NCBI GenBank assembly: GCA_963711315.1
Contig: CAVQDQ010000003.1
Location: 620,001-684,000, forward strand
DNA length: 64,000 nucleotides
Direction of reading: 5' to 3'
From: PALSA-612 sp963711315
GTDB lineage: Bacteria > Actinomycetota > Thermoleophilia > Gaiellales > Gaiellaceae
Positions 27,736-36,631 of this stretch are shown here, piece after piece. Every line of letters begins with the position of its first letter. Within the stretch, counting starts at the first letter, position 1. A program made the position numbers and the translations under genes. A model generated the notes under the pieces. It was not told the DNA's origin. It saw nothing but the letters and a program-made list of their open reading frames with translations, and made no database searches.

Positions 27736-28212
27736 ATGGTCGCGATGACGTGGTATGACTGGTTCAAGGCGGGGCACGTGCTGGTCGCAGTGCTCTGGGT
27801 CGGCGGCGGCGCCACGCTCGCGCTCTTGGCGATCATGACTCTGCGACTGAAGGATCCCCTCCGCGTGGCCCAGTTCGCCCACCAGGCAGGAAGGGTCGGG
27901 GAGCTGCTCTACACGCCCGCGTCGCTGCTCGTGCTCCTGTTCGGAATCGGCTTGATGACGAACGACCAGAGCCCGTGGGACTGGGACATGACGTTCGTGC
28001 AGATCGCTCTCGCCGGCTGGGCGTTGACGTTCCTTGTCGGCTTCTTCTGGATCCGGCCCACTGCGGCGAAGCTCGCGAAGACGATCGAAGCGAAGGGTCC
28101 CGAAGACCCCGAGACGCAGGAGATCATCAAGCGCATCCTGCTCGTGACGCGGATCGATGTGCTGATCCTGCTCTTCATCGTCTTCGACATGACCGCCAAG
28201 CCCTGGTATTAG
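27736..28212 (+). CDS. DUF2269-like integral membrane protein
   Basis: 158 residues, four predicted helices: residues 10-33 (AGHVLVAVLWVGGGATLALL), 56-75 (LLYTPASLLVLLFGIGLMT), 87-108 (FVQIALAGWALTFLVGFFW) and 133-152 (LVTRIDVLILLFIVFDM). Conserved His and Asp near membrane borders. Function unknown; some relatives are linked to heme or electron-transfer membrane proteins, but nothing here supports that directly. Confidence 0.65.
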   Translation: MVAMTWYDWFKAGHVLVAVLWVGGGATLALLAIMTLRLKDPLRVAQFAHQAGRVGELLYTPASLLVLLFGIGLMTNDQSPWDWDMTFVQIALAGWALTFLVGFFWIRPTAAKLAKTIEAKGPEDPETQEIIKRILLVTRIDVLILLFIVFDMTAKPWY

Positions 28213-28245
28213 CCGAGGCACATCTCCCGCGGGCGACGGCTCTCC

Positions 28246-28815
28246 TTACGTCGTCGTGCTCGAGTTGTCGGTCGCCTGTATCTCCTTCAGGTAGCGCTCG
28301 ACGTAGGACATGAACAGTGAGCGTGGCCAGCCCGGTCCCGGATCCCAGTGGCTCCCGCCGAACGCCTCCGAGCACTCGGCGTGGGTCGTGATCCCGGGCC
28401 TGGCCGCATCGAGACCGGCTGCGTTGCGGAAGACGGGCGGGATGCCGAACATGTCGCAGTGAAGCGCAGTCTTGTACGCAGCACGCTTCAGCGTCGCCAG
28501 GTGCGACTTCCAGTCGACGGCCGACCACCGTGCGAAGCCGCACTGCTCGATGTGAAGACCGTTGTAATTCGCGCCGGGTGCTCCCCAGCAGCGAGCCGAG
28601 TTCGGTAGACAGCGCTGGCATTCGTCGTCGTCGACGACGAGATGCGTGGAGCCGCCCGCGCTCGGGCTCTGGAAGTAGCGCGCCACACTCGCCGCCGTGC
28701 CGCCTTCCGTCGAGTGGAGCACGATCCACATGACCGCAGAAAGCGGTCGCCTGCCCGACGTGCGGACGGCGGGGTAGTAGTCCTTGGCGCACGGGGCTCG
28801 TGTCGGGTCAGTCAT
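28246..28815 (-). CDS. N-acetylmuramoyl-L-alanine amidase-like (Amidase_2/PGRP fold)
   Basis: 189 residues. The T7-lysozyme/PGRP fold is recognisable: first zinc His in MWIVLHSTEGGTAASVARYF, STHLVVDDDECQRC, GANYNGLHIEQCGFA, and later zinc ligands in GITTHAECSEAFGGSHWDPG. These would cleave the MurNAc-L-Ala bond of peptidoglycan. No signal peptide is evident, so either the start is wrong or the enzyme is phage-like or released by lysis. No phage genes adjoin it. Confidence 0.75.
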   Translation of the reverse strand: MTDPTRAPCAKDYYPAVRTSGRRPLSAVMWIVLHSTEGGTAASVARYFQSPSAGGSTHLVVDDDECQRCLPNSARCWGAPGANYNGLHIEQCGFARWSAVDWKSHLATLKRAAYKTALHCDMFGIPPVFRNAAGLDAARPGITTHAECSEAFGGSHWDPGPGWPRSLFMSYVERYLKEIQATDNSSTTT

Positions 28816-28878
28816 GGAGAACTTCTACCCGACGGGGAATCGACGCAGAGATCGGGCGCTGCGTGGCGACGCTTGACG

Positions 28879-30018
28879 TCAGCCGCTGCTCGCCTTGGCC
28901 CGCGACCTCGTGGGGAGGATCGTCGGCACGTCTTCCTTCGCCGGATCGCGGCCCCGCACGAACACGTCGATGAGCGTTGCGACCACTGCGGCGAAGGGCG
29001 TCGCGAGCGGCACGGCCGCGGGACCCAACGCCAGCCCGACCGCCGACACCGTGACGAGGATGACGAGCGGAGCGAGGCCTACGGCGTGCCCCATGATCTT
29101 AGGGTTGATGACGTAGTCCTGGAGGATGCGGAGCCCGTACACGGCGATCGCGGCGAGCGCCGCGTGCTGCCAGGAGACGGTCAGGCCGACGAGAACCGCT
29201 GCGAGCCCGGCTACGAGCGGGCCGATCACGGGAATGATCTCGACGAGCCCGCAGAAGACCCCGAGCAGGAGGAAGAACGGGAGGCCGATTTGCCAGAAGG
29301 CGATCGAGAGCACGGTGCTCACGAAGACGATCAGCAGGAGCATCCGGCGCACGTACGAGCCGAGCTTTGCGTCCACGAGGTCCCACGTCTCGTGGACGAC
29401 GCGCCGTTTCGACCGCGGGACCATCGCGAATACCAGGGATTCCGCGCGGTCACGGTCGAAGATCCAGTACGCAGCCACCGCTAGCACGAAGAACACGCCG
29501 ACGAGGATCTCGACCGCCTTTCGGCTCAGTTCGACCGCCGGCCCGATCGCGCTCGTCAACGTCTGCGTTCCCTCGAGACGCCGTTGGATGGCCGTGAGGA
29601 CCTCATGCCGAAGCCCGTGTGAGGTTCGGGCGGCTTCCTTCAGCTCCGCCTGAGTCGTCGGTACCGGCCCCAGCGCCTCCCGTGTCTGGTCGAGGGCCGT
29701 CGGGACGAGGAGCCAGAGGAGGAGCGCGATGGCGCCGAGGGCGACGACGTAATGGAGCAGCACGCCGATTCCGCGAGGCACGCCGCGCCGATGCAGCGAC
29801 TCCACTCCCGGTCGCATCGCAGCCGCGAGGATGATCCCTACGAACAGGAGGCTCAGCAAGAGCCGCAACTTCCAGACCACGAGCACGCCGACGACGACCG
29901 CTACCGCGACGAGTGTGACCACGAACGCATCGCGGGCCTTCTGCCCCAGATCGTCGCGGGCCTTCTGCGCTAGATCATCGCCGCGCACCGTCGCCTGCCC
30001 GGGGATACGGATGAGCAA
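28879..30018 (-). CDS. AI-2E family (PerM-like) membrane transporter
   Basis: 379 residues starting at TTG 30018, about eight transmembrane helices. Family signature near the C-terminal half: GVFCGLVEIIPVIGPLVAGL, then LQDYVINPKIMGHAVGLAPL. Residues 16-33 hold a short tandem repeat (LAQKARDDLGQKARDAF), visible in the DNA at 29932-29978. Members include putative autoinducer-2 exporters and Na+/H+ antiporters; the substrate here is unknown. The C-terminus is basic. The 245 bp upstream (30019-30263) show no gene, only a small palindrome CTACCGC-CC-GCGGTAG near 30162. Confidence 0.85.
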   Translation of the reverse strand: MLIRIPGQATVRGDDLAQKARDDLGQKARDAFVVTLVAVAVVVGVLVVWKLRLLLSLLFVGIILAAAMRPGVESLHRRGVPRGIGVLLHYVVALGAIALLLWLLVPTALDQTREALGPVPTTQAELKEAARTSHGLRHEVLTAIQRRLEGTQTLTSAIGPAVELSRKAVEILVGVFFVLAVAAYWIFDRDRAESLVFAMVPRSKRRVVHETWDLVDAKLGSYVRRMLLLIVFVSTVLSIAFWQIGLPFFLLLGVFCGLVEIIPVIGPLVAGLAAVLVGLTVSWQHAALAAIAVYGLRILQDYVINPKIMGHAVGLAPLVILVTVSAVGLALGPAAVPLATPFAAVVATLIDVFVRGRDPAKEDVPTILPTRSRAKASSG

Positions 30019-30263
30019 CGTTCGTACGCCACGGGACTGTCATACCCGCCCGTCAGGCGCGGTAACCCTGGTCGTCACGTTTCCGCCCGTTCTTGTTCGG
30101 GGCCCGGCTCGGACTCGCTCGCATCGACGTCTGGCCGAAGGCCGCACCCCGAGTGGATCTTCCTACCGCCCGCGGTAGCTGCGGTGGCATTCGGCGGCTA
30201 GCCGTTGCCACGTTCTGACCGCGGAGCTATATGGCCACTAATTCGGGATGAACCATCTAGGCG

Positions 30264-31016
30264 TCAAGCCGCGCCGCGCGCCACCCAGGCCTTCGCCGAG
30301 ACTACGAACGGTGGCTCCGGCAGCCTCTCTCTGCAGAGCTCGCGCAATGCCGTGCGCCGATCGGGCTCGAGGCCGGCGACGTGCGTACCCGACGGGGCGA
30401 CGCCGAGCGTGAACGGCTCCCACCAGTCCTCGAACGTGGCGTGCTCGACGTCCACCGCGACGGCGCTGTCGACGATGTCGCCGATTCCAGCCGCGCGAAA
30501 GAGGTCGGCCAGGTGGCCGGCCCTGCTGCCGGGGGAGACAGACCCAGTCTCGACCTCAGGATCGAGCGCTTGGGCGGCATCCCAGAACGGACCGATCGGG
30601 CCGCCGTCGGTGAAGTCCCACACACATGCGGCGACGACGCCACCGTCCCGCGTCACTCTCGCCATCTCGCGGAGGCCTGCGACCGGATCGTCCATGACGT
30701 TGACCACGAGCTGGGCGAGCGTCGCATCGAAGCAGCCTCCTTCGAACGGCAGATCCTCAGCCGGCGCGCGGATGACCTGGACTCCGGGATGGCGGCCGCG
30801 TAGGGCCGTGACGAATTCCTCCGACGGGTCGACCGCCGTGACCCGTCCCGGCCTGGCCCTCCGGGCGAGCTCCGCGGTCAGCGCACCGGAGCCGCATCCG
30901 ACGTCGAGGACCCGGCCGTCGAGCGGGAGTCCGGCGAAATCGGCGAAGGGCACCGCCAGCGGCCTCGAGTAGCGGCCCATAAACCGGTCATAGGCATCGG
31001 CATCGCTCAAGCTCAC
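30264..31016 (-). CDS. Class I SAM-dependent methyltransferase (Methyltransf_11 type)
   Basis: 250 residues starting at GTG 31016, chosen because GAAGGAG lies 6 bp upstream; an ATG at about 31068 is an alternative. Motif I GRVLDVGCGSGALTAELARR, motif II VTAVDPSEEFVTALR, motif III RAPAEDLPFEGGCFD, motif IV LAQLVVNVMDDPVAGLREMA. The layout resembles UbiE/menaquinone-type or small-molecule methyltransferases. Substrate unknown; it stands alone. Confidence 0.8.
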   Translation of the reverse strand: MSLSDADAYDRFMGRYSRPLAVPFADFAGLPLDGRVLDVGCGSGALTAELARRARPGRVTAVDPSEEFVTALRGRHPGVQVIRAPAEDLPFEGGCFDATLAQLVVNVMDDPVAGLREMARVTRDGGVVAACVWDFTDGGPIGPFWDAAQALDPEVETGSVSPGSRAGHLADLFRAAGIGDIVDSAVAVDVEHATFEDWWEPFTLGVAPSGTHVAGLEPDRRTALRELCRERLPEPPFVVSAKAWVARGAA

Positions 31017-31121
31017 TTCTTCTCCTTCGGCGGCAACGCGCGGGCGAAAGCGACGCTCTGCATGGCCCATGGGGCTGGATTCTGTCAGGGCCGCACCTGG
31101 AGCAGCTCGAGGTACGCACCG

Positions 31122-31158
31122 GGGTGCCACGGGGTGAGCATTTCCGGCATCCCCTGGC
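31122..31158. repeat. Palindromic element with GTGCCA/TGGCAC arms
   Basis: Arms GTGCCACGGGGTG and CATCCCCTGGCAC pair at nearly every position around an 11-base loop. It lies alone in the gap between the methyltransferase gene and tRNA-Val and may be a REP-like element; compare the element at 47970, which also ends in TGGCAC. Confidence 0.45.
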
Positions 31159-31207
31159 ACACCTGACCGACGTAACCATGCGAATCGGCATGGCCACGGG
31201 CTACGAA

Positions 31208-31279
31208 TGGGCGCGGCTGGGATCGAACCAGCGACCTCTCGCGTGTGAGGCGAGCGCTCTCCCGCTGAGCTACGCGCCC
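31208..31279 (-). tRNA. tRNA-Val (anticodon CAC)
   Basis: 72 nt on the minus strand: acceptor GGGCGCG/CGCGCCC, D arm GCTCAGCGGGAGAGC, anticodon stem-loop CTCGC-CTCACAC-GCGAG (CAC, reading GUG), T loop GGTTCGATCCC, discriminator A. CCA not encoded. Confidence 0.95.
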
Positions 31280-31329
31280 GGAGAGACCCAAGGCTAGCGC
31301 GGTCGCCTTACGTCTGCCCGCTGAACCCG

Positions 31330-31791
31330 TTACGCCTTCGCCATCCGATCGGCTTCGTCGAAGGCCGGCTGCGCACTGTCGAACGCGGCCTTGACCGCCG
31401 CGCGGTCAGCGTTGCCGGTAGCGTCGGCTGCCTCCGCGGTGGCCTCGACTCCCGTTTCCAGATCGGAGAGCACTGTGTCCCACTGCTCCTGAAAGTCCTC
31501 GGGCGGCGTGAGAGCACGAAGCTCGTCGACCTGTCGGCTGCGGAGGTCGTGCGTCGCCTGGAGAGGCTCCTCGAAGTTCTTCAGATCCTCGTCGGACGTG
31601 CTGGCCGACGTCGGATCGACGCTCGGGTACGTCGGCTCGACCTCGTTCGTGAACTCGGTGTCGTACTTCGTGCAGATGGCGTCCGCCTGCGCGATGAAGT
31701 CCTCCTTCGACAGTGCGGATCCGCCGCCTCCACCGCAACCGGCCAACACCGCGACACCGGCCACCGCGATCCCCATGGCCAAGCGCATCAT
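31330..31791 (-). CDS. Small lipoprotein of unknown function
   Basis: 153 residues starting at ATG 31791 with GGAGGTGAGC upstream. Signal peptide with lipobox VLAGC followed by a Gly run. The mature part is acidic and helical: SKEDFIAQADAICTKYDTEF, ATHDLRSRQVDELRALTPPE, FDSAQPAFDEADRMAKA. The pattern, with a single Cys in DAICTKY, is common among actinobacterial lipoproteins of unknown role. It ends 51 bp from tRNA-Val on the same strand. Confidence 0.75.
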   Translation of the reverse strand: MMRLAMGIAVAGVAVLAGCGGGGGSALSKEDFIAQADAICTKYDTEFTNEVEPTYPSVDPTSASTSDEDLKNFEEPLQATHDLRSRQVDELRALTPPEDFQEQWDTVLSDLETGVEATAEAADATGNADRAAVKAAFDSAQPAFDEADRMAKA

Positions 31792-31959
31792 GCTCACCTC
31801 CGGCCGTTGGGACGATCGTACAACTCCGCTGGGTACGATCGCAACGCCCGGTCGCGCTAGGCGGGGAGCTAGCGGTTCCCTGAACCCGCAATCCGCTATA
31901 GCGGGGCCGAGAACCGCCTGAGGGGCGGAGTCGTTCGGGGTCTGGGCCGGCGCGCGCAG

Positions 31960-32065
31960 CGTTGACAGCCAGGTCCCGCGCACTGGGAGTCTGCGAACCG
32001 CGTCAGGTCCGGAAGGAAGCAGCGCTAAGCAGTGTCTTCCAGGTGCCGCGGAACAGCCTGGCTCG
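31960..32065 (+). ncRNA. ffs: Small bacterial signal recognition particle RNA (4.5S)
   Basis: The conserved apical domain reads GTCAGGTCCGGAAGGAAGCA with the following GCGCTAAGCAG: the symmetric and asymmetric loops that bind Ffh. It is flanked by pairing arms GCACTGGGA / TCTTCCAGGTGC and outer arms AGCCAGG (31967) / CCTGGCT (32057). Ends are approximate. It lies between the lipoprotein and MFS genes, 3 kb before dnaX, a common neighbourhood for ffs. Confidence 0.85.
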
Positions 32066-32126
32066 AGCAAGCGGCGCAGGCGCCGTCCGGGTGACTCGCA
32101 TCGACGGCGGCCGCGCGACCGGGCAC

Positions 32127-34109
32127 TTACGAAGTCGCGGGCAGGGCCGGCGGGGAGGCGCTGAGGACCCGCCCGAAGCGCTCGATCAGCTGGAGCACCT
32201 CGGGGTGCTCGTCCGGGTGCCAGCCCTCGAGCATCGCGCGGATCTCCTCGCTCCGCGCGGCCATGAGCTTCGCCACCGCTGCCTCCCCTCCGGCGGTCAG
32301 CTCGGGGCTCGACGGCTCGACGAACGCGCGCGTACGGAGCGCGGCGAGCATCGGCCGGAACTCGCCCTCCGACAGGCGGAGCTTCTCCGCGAGCTCGGCG
32401 TCCGTCGCCGCGTCGTGCTCGTCGAGACGACGGAGCAGCCACGTCTCCCGCGGCCCGAGATCGAGCCCCGCGAGCGCATTCAGGTGGTCGTACGCCTGCC
32501 ACTGGTTCTGCTTCCGGGCGAGCGTGCTGAGGCGCGTCTCGAGCTCGTCGAGCGACGTCGCCTCGCGCGGCGCGGCGAAGCTGTCGCCGAGGCCTTGGTC
32601 GGCGACGGTCTCCCGGAGCGGCCGCTCCTGGAGGAGCCACGTGACGGCGAACCCGACGACGGCGATGCCCGCGGCGATCAGGAACATCGGCCCGATCGAC
32701 GCCGCATAAGCCGAGATGTACGGCTCCCGGATCGCGGGCGGCAGCGCAGCGATCTGGCTCGGCCCGAGCCGATCAGGCAACCCCGCGCGGATCTCGTCCG
32801 GGAGGCGGGCCGAGAGCTCGGACGCGAGTCGATTCGCGAAGATCGCGCCGAAGATGGGCACGCCGATCGTGCCGCCGATCGAGCGGAAAAGCGTCGCGGT
32901 CGACGTCGCGACGCCGAGGTTCGCGTAGTCGACGGCGTTCTGCACCGCGAGCACGAGCACCTGCATGACGAACCCGAGGCCGAACCCGAGCACGAACATG
33001 TAGACGTCGACGAGGACGATGTCCGTCCCCGTGTCGATCCGCGAGAGCAGGAGCGTGCCGACGACCATCAGCGCCGTGCCGACGATGGGGAAGACCTTGT
33101 AGCGCCCGAAGCGCGTGATCAGCTGACCGCTCCCGATCGCGGCGATCAGGAGCCCGGCCATCAGCGGCAGCATCTCGAGGCCCGACTCCGTTGGGCTCGC
33201 CCCCTTCACGACCTGGAAGTAGAGGGGGAGGTATGTGAGCGAACCGAAGAGCGCGATGCCGACGATGAGGCCGATCGCGCTCGCGACACTGAACACGCGG
33301 TCGCGGAAGAGGAACAGCGGCACGACCGGCTCCTGCGCGTAACGCTCGGCAACAACGAAGCCGATCGGGAGCACGATGCTAAGCATGAGCAGCACGACCA
33401 TCGGCGTCGACCACCAGCCGTACTGCGTGCCGCCGAGGCTCGTGTAGAGGACGATTGATGTCAGGCCGCCGGCGAGCAGCGCCATGCCGAGATAGTCGAT
33501 CGCGTGGCGGACCCGCTGCGCCGGCGCGTGCAGCACGGCCTGGAGCACCACGAATGCGACGATCCCGATCGGGATGTTGATGTAGAAGATCCAGCGCCAC
33601 GAGAGGTGGTCGACGAAGAGGCCGCCGACGAGCGGTCCGACAACCGTCGCGACGCCGAACACCCCGCCCATCAGCCCCGTGTACCGGCCGCGCTCGCGCG
33701 GCGAGACGATGTCGCCGATCACCGCCTGCGTCGAGACCATCAGCGCGCCGCCGCCAATGCCCTGGAGGCCGCGGAAGAGGATCAGCTCGGCCATGTTCTG
33801 GCTCAGCCCGCAGAGCGCTGAGCCGACGAGGAAGACGACGAGCGCACCCTGGAGGACGAGCTTGCGGCCGACCATGTCGCCGAGCTTCCCCGCGAGCGGG
33901 GTCGCAATTGTGGACGTGAGGAGGTACGCAGTCACCACCCACGAGAGGTGCTCGATCCCGCCGAGGTCGCCGACGATCGTGGGCAGCGCCGTCGACACGA
34001 TGGTCGAGTCGAGCGCCGCGAGCAGCATCACGAGCATGAGCGCGGCGAAGATCGGCCGCACGTGCTGCCCGGCCGCCGGCAATGGCTCAGTCTGCGACAC
34101 CGAGCTCAT
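32127..34109 (-). CDS. DHA2-family MFS drug exporter with C-terminal winged-helix extension
   Basis: 660 residues. The first 500 form a 14-helix EmrB/QacA-type drug:H+ antiporter: motif LDSTIVSTALPTIVGDL in helix 1, GKLGDMVGRKLVLQGALVVF (motif A), motif C VVGPLVGGLFVD. After the last helix (ending VGFAVTWLLQERP) there is a cytosolic tail of about 150 residues with a MarR-like winged-helix layout (LGPRETWLLRRLDEHDAATD, AELAEKLRLSEGEFRPMLAA). The tail could sense substrate or bind DNA. Substrate unknown. Confidence 0.85.
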   Translation of the reverse strand: MSSVSQTEPLPAAGQHVRPIFAALMLVMLLAALDSTIVSTALPTIVGDLGGIEHLSWVVTAYLLTSTIATPLAGKLGDMVGRKLVLQGALVVFLVGSALCGLSQNMAELILFRGLQGIGGGALMVSTQAVIGDIVSPRERGRYTGLMGGVFGVATVVGPLVGGLFVDHLSWRWIFYINIPIGIVAFVVLQAVLHAPAQRVRHAIDYLGMALLAGGLTSIVLYTSLGGTQYGWWSTPMVVLLMLSIVLPIGFVVAERYAQEPVVPLFLFRDRVFSVASAIGLIVGIALFGSLTYLPLYFQVVKGASPTESGLEMLPLMAGLLIAAIGSGQLITRFGRYKVFPIVGTALMVVGTLLLSRIDTGTDIVLVDVYMFVLGFGLGFVMQVLVLAVQNAVDYANLGVATSTATLFRSIGGTIGVPIFGAIFANRLASELSARLPDEIRAGLPDRLGPSQIAALPPAIREPYISAYAASIGPMFLIAAGIAVVGFAVTWLLQERPLRETVADQGLGDSFAAPREATSLDELETRLSTLARKQNQWQAYDHLNALAGLDLGPRETWLLRRLDEHDAATDAELAEKLRLSEGEFRPMLAALRTRAFVEPSSPELTAGGEAAVAKLMAARSEEIRAMLEGWHPDEHPEVLQLIERFGRVLSASPPALPATS

Positions 34110-34191
34110 GCGGTCAGCCTAGCCCGGTTGGCCTGCGGCTTTCAGCGGGTCTCTGAGCACCTCGGTTTCGGCCACGTACGCGAAACGAAGA

Positions 34192-34213
34192 GGGCCGACC
34201 TTTCGGCCGGCCC
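34192..34213. terminator. GNRA-loop hairpin between divergent genes
   Basis: Read on the minus strand: GGGCCGGCC-GAAA-GGTCGGCCC, then TCTTCGTTTCG. It may be a terminator for transcription from the right, shielding the MFS gene. Confidence 0.5.
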
Positions 34214-34251
34214 CACTTCCGATCTCCCCAGAGGTACTGCTTAACGCCCCC

Positions 34252-34350
34252 ATCCCAAGCGCTGCTTGGGATCTCATCCAGGGTACGAGTCACGCCGCCT
34301 GAAGCGCAACCGGGCGTTCGCCCGATCTTTGACCTAGGGCGAATGCCCTA
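34252..34350 (+). promoter_or_regulatory. Three palindromes upstream of a LuxR response regulator
   Basis: ATCCCAAGC-GCT-GCTTGGGAT (34252-34272), CGGGCG-TT-CGCCCG (34311-34324) and TAGGGC-GAAT-GCCCTA (34335-34350), all perfect, within 140 bp before the response regulator start. They are candidate operators for dimeric regulators, or leader hairpins. No gene is seen in 34110-34392. Confidence 0.45.
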
Positions 34351-34392
34351 TCCTTTGGGACCCCAGCTGCACGAAAACCCGGGAGGTGCCTC

Positions 34393-34986
34393 ATCGCCAA
34401 TAACGGGACGGTCCTGATTGTCGACGACCACGCGTCGTTTCGCGCGCTCCTGACGGCGCAGCTCGAGGGCGCCGGCATGCGGACGATCGAGGCCGAGGAC
34501 GGCCAGCAGGCACTCGAGCGGGCGCGTGACGCCGACGTGGTGCTGCTCGACGTCAACCTCTCGGACACGAGTGGCTACACCGTCTGCCGGGAGCTTCGTG
34601 CCGAGTACGGCGAGCGCCTGCCCATCGTCTTCCTGTCCGGCTACCGGACGGAGAGCATGGACCGCGCAGCCGGGTTGCTCATCGGCGGCGACGACTACAT
34701 CGTCAAGCCGCCGGATCTCGACGAGTTGCTGGCGCGCCTACGGCGGCTGATCGAGCGATCGCGCCAGCCGGGCAGTACTTCGTCCCCCGGCTTCGGGCTC
34801 ACCCGCCGTGAGCTGGAAGTGCTCCAGCTGCTCGGCAGTGGCAAGCGAGCGCCGGAGATCGCCGCGGACCTGGGCATCAGCCCGAAGACCGTCTCGAGCC
34901 ACATCCAGAGCATCTTCCGCAAGCTCGACGTCCACAGTCGCGCGCAGGCGGTTGCCCGGGCGTACGAGCACGGCCTCGTCGCCTGA
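34393..34986 (+). CDS. Response regulator (REC-LuxR HTH), NarL/FixJ-type
   Basis: About 197 residues. The acid pocket GTVLIVDDHASFRALL lies upstream of the first ATG (34477), so the true start must be earlier. The only candidate in frame after the RBS GGGAGG is ATC 34393, a rare start or an ATG misread. Phosphoacceptor ADVVLLDVNLSDTSG; switch PIVFLSGYRT and YIVKPPDLDE. HTH LTRRELEVLQLLGSGKRAPE, then SPKTVSSHIQSIFRKLDVHS. Strongly similar in design to the 43536 regulator. No partner kinase adjoins. It is 45 bp upstream of dnaX. Confidence 0.8.
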   Translation: MANNGTVLIVDDHASFRALLTAQLEGAGMRTIEAEDGQQALERARDADVVLLDVNLSDTSGYTVCRELRAEYGERLPIVFLSGYRTESMDRAAGLLIGGDDYIVKPPDLDELLARLRRLIERSRQPGSTSSPGFGLTRRELEVLQLLGSGKRAPEIAADLGISPKTVSSHIQSIFRKLDVHSRAQAVARAYEHGLVA

Positions 34987-35031
34987 CGCGCGGACGCGGG
35001 CGGCGGCGGCGCTTCTGCTTGAATCGCTGAC

Positions 35032-36628
35032 GTGACCGCGCTCTACACGAAGTACCGCCCGCAGGACTTCGACGAGGTAGTGGGCCAGGAGGCGGTGGTG
35101 CGGACGCTGCGCAATGCGATCGAGGCGGACAAGGTGCGCCAGGCGTACCTCTTCGCCGGCCCGCGCGGCACCGGCAAGACGTCGCTCGCACGCATCCTCG
35201 CGAAAGCGCTCAACTGTGCCCAGGGACCGACGCCGAAGCCCGACGGCACCTGCCACGCGTGCACGGCGATCGCCAACGGCACTTCAATGGACGTGATCGA
35301 GATGGACGCCGCGTCGCAGCGGGGCATCGACGATGTCCGCCTGATCCGTGACAACGCCGTGCTCCAACCGGTCGAGGGGCGTTACAAGGTCTACATCCTC
35401 GACGAGGCGCACCAACTGACGGATGCCGCCTGGAACGCGCTCCTGAAGATCGTCGAGGAGCCGCCGCCCCATCTCGTCTTCGTCTTCTGCACGACGTCCC
35501 TCGACAAGGTGCTGGCCACAGTTCGCTCACGCTGCCAGACGTTCCTGTTCTCGCGGCCGCGGCTGCCCGAGCTGGTGGCGCTGCTGCGACGCGTCGCCGA
35601 CGGCGAGGGCTTCGACGTGCCGGACGCGGCGCTCGCGCTCGTCGCGCGGGCGGCCAAGGGCAGCTTTCGCGACGCTGTCTCGACGCTCGACCAGCTGGCG
35701 GCCGCGACGGGCGGCGAGATCTCCGTCCAGTCCGTCCTCCAACTGCTGGGGGCGGTGGACGAGGAGGCGCTGTTCCGCCTCTGCGACCTCATCATCGACC
35801 GCGATCCGGCCGGCGCGCTCACGCACGTCGAGGAGCTCTCGGAGCAGGGTCAGGACATCGGTCGGCTGGTGGTCGAGCTGCTCGAGCACCTGCGGCACCT
35901 GCTGCTCGTCCAGCACCTGGGCGAGGTGCCGGACAACGTGCCCGTCACGGACGAGTCGCGCGAGCGGCTGCGCGCGCAGGCGAACCAGATCGGCGAGGCG
36001 ACCGTGCTGCGCCTGTGCGACCTCCTGGCCGTGGCCGTCGATGACATGCGCCAGGGCGGCGACCCTCGCCTTCCGCTCGAGCTCGCACTCGTAAAGGTCA
36101 CCCGCCCAGGCGCGGATCTCTCTCAGGAGTCGCTCGCCTACCGTCTCGAGCTCCTGGAACGTCGTGGCTCTTCCGGACGTGTCCAGGTGCACAGACCCAG
36201 GGTCAGACACTGAGAGTGACCCCGAGCCTGAAGCGGACACGGCCGATGCGGACGAGCCGGAGCCGCCGCCGCTCGAGCTCCAGCAGCTCCAGGAATCCTG
36301 GTCACGCGCGGTGCTCGAGGCGGTCGAGCAGCGGTCGATCCCCGTCGCGTCGATGCTGCGCGAGGCGCAGCCCGTGGCGCTGGACGACGACCGCCTGACG
36401 GTCGAGTTCGCCGGCGAGGCCGAGTTCCACCGCAAGCTGGCGGAGGAGCCGAAGAACAGCGCCATCATCCGCGAGGCCCTGTACGACGTGACGGGCCGCA
36501 AGCTCACGCTCGACTTCACGCTCGGCGAGCGCAGCGGAGCGGATGACGCGCCCGAGGAGGAGCACTCGGAAGAGAAGCTCGTCGCGCTCTTCAAGGAGAC
36601 ATTCGACGCGAAGGAGGTCGACGAGTAG
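35032..36628 (+). CDS. dnaX: DNA polymerase III gamma/tau subunit, with a frame break
   Basis: Start GTG 35032. Clamp-loader ATPase: MTALYTKYRPQDFDEVVGQ, Walker A AGPRGTGKTSLARILAKAL, Cys-containing zinc segment (DGTCHACTAIANG), Walker B/DExx YILDEAHQLTDAAWNALLKI, SRC motif ATVRSRCQTFLFSRP. After domain III the frame ends at 36213 (just past LAYRLELLERR), while the next frame (+1) continues with the acidic linker and the C-terminal tau-like domain (LQQLQESWSRAVLEAV ... LVALFKETFDAKEVDE). The break is near 36150-36200. It could be an indel error or, less likely, a gamma/tau frameshift; no slippery A/T heptamer is present. The first gene of dnaX-ybaB-cupin-recR. Confidence 0.9.
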
Positions 36629-36631
36629 CCC

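Noticed and set aside
28246..28815. Prophage remnant suggested by the amidase
   Set aside because: A lone amidase with no holin, portal, tail or integrase genes nearby.
35032..36628. Programmed dnaX frameshift as in Escherichia coli
   Set aside because: No A/T slippery heptamer or clear stimulatory hairpin at the junction, and many other genes here break the same way. Kept only as an open possibility.
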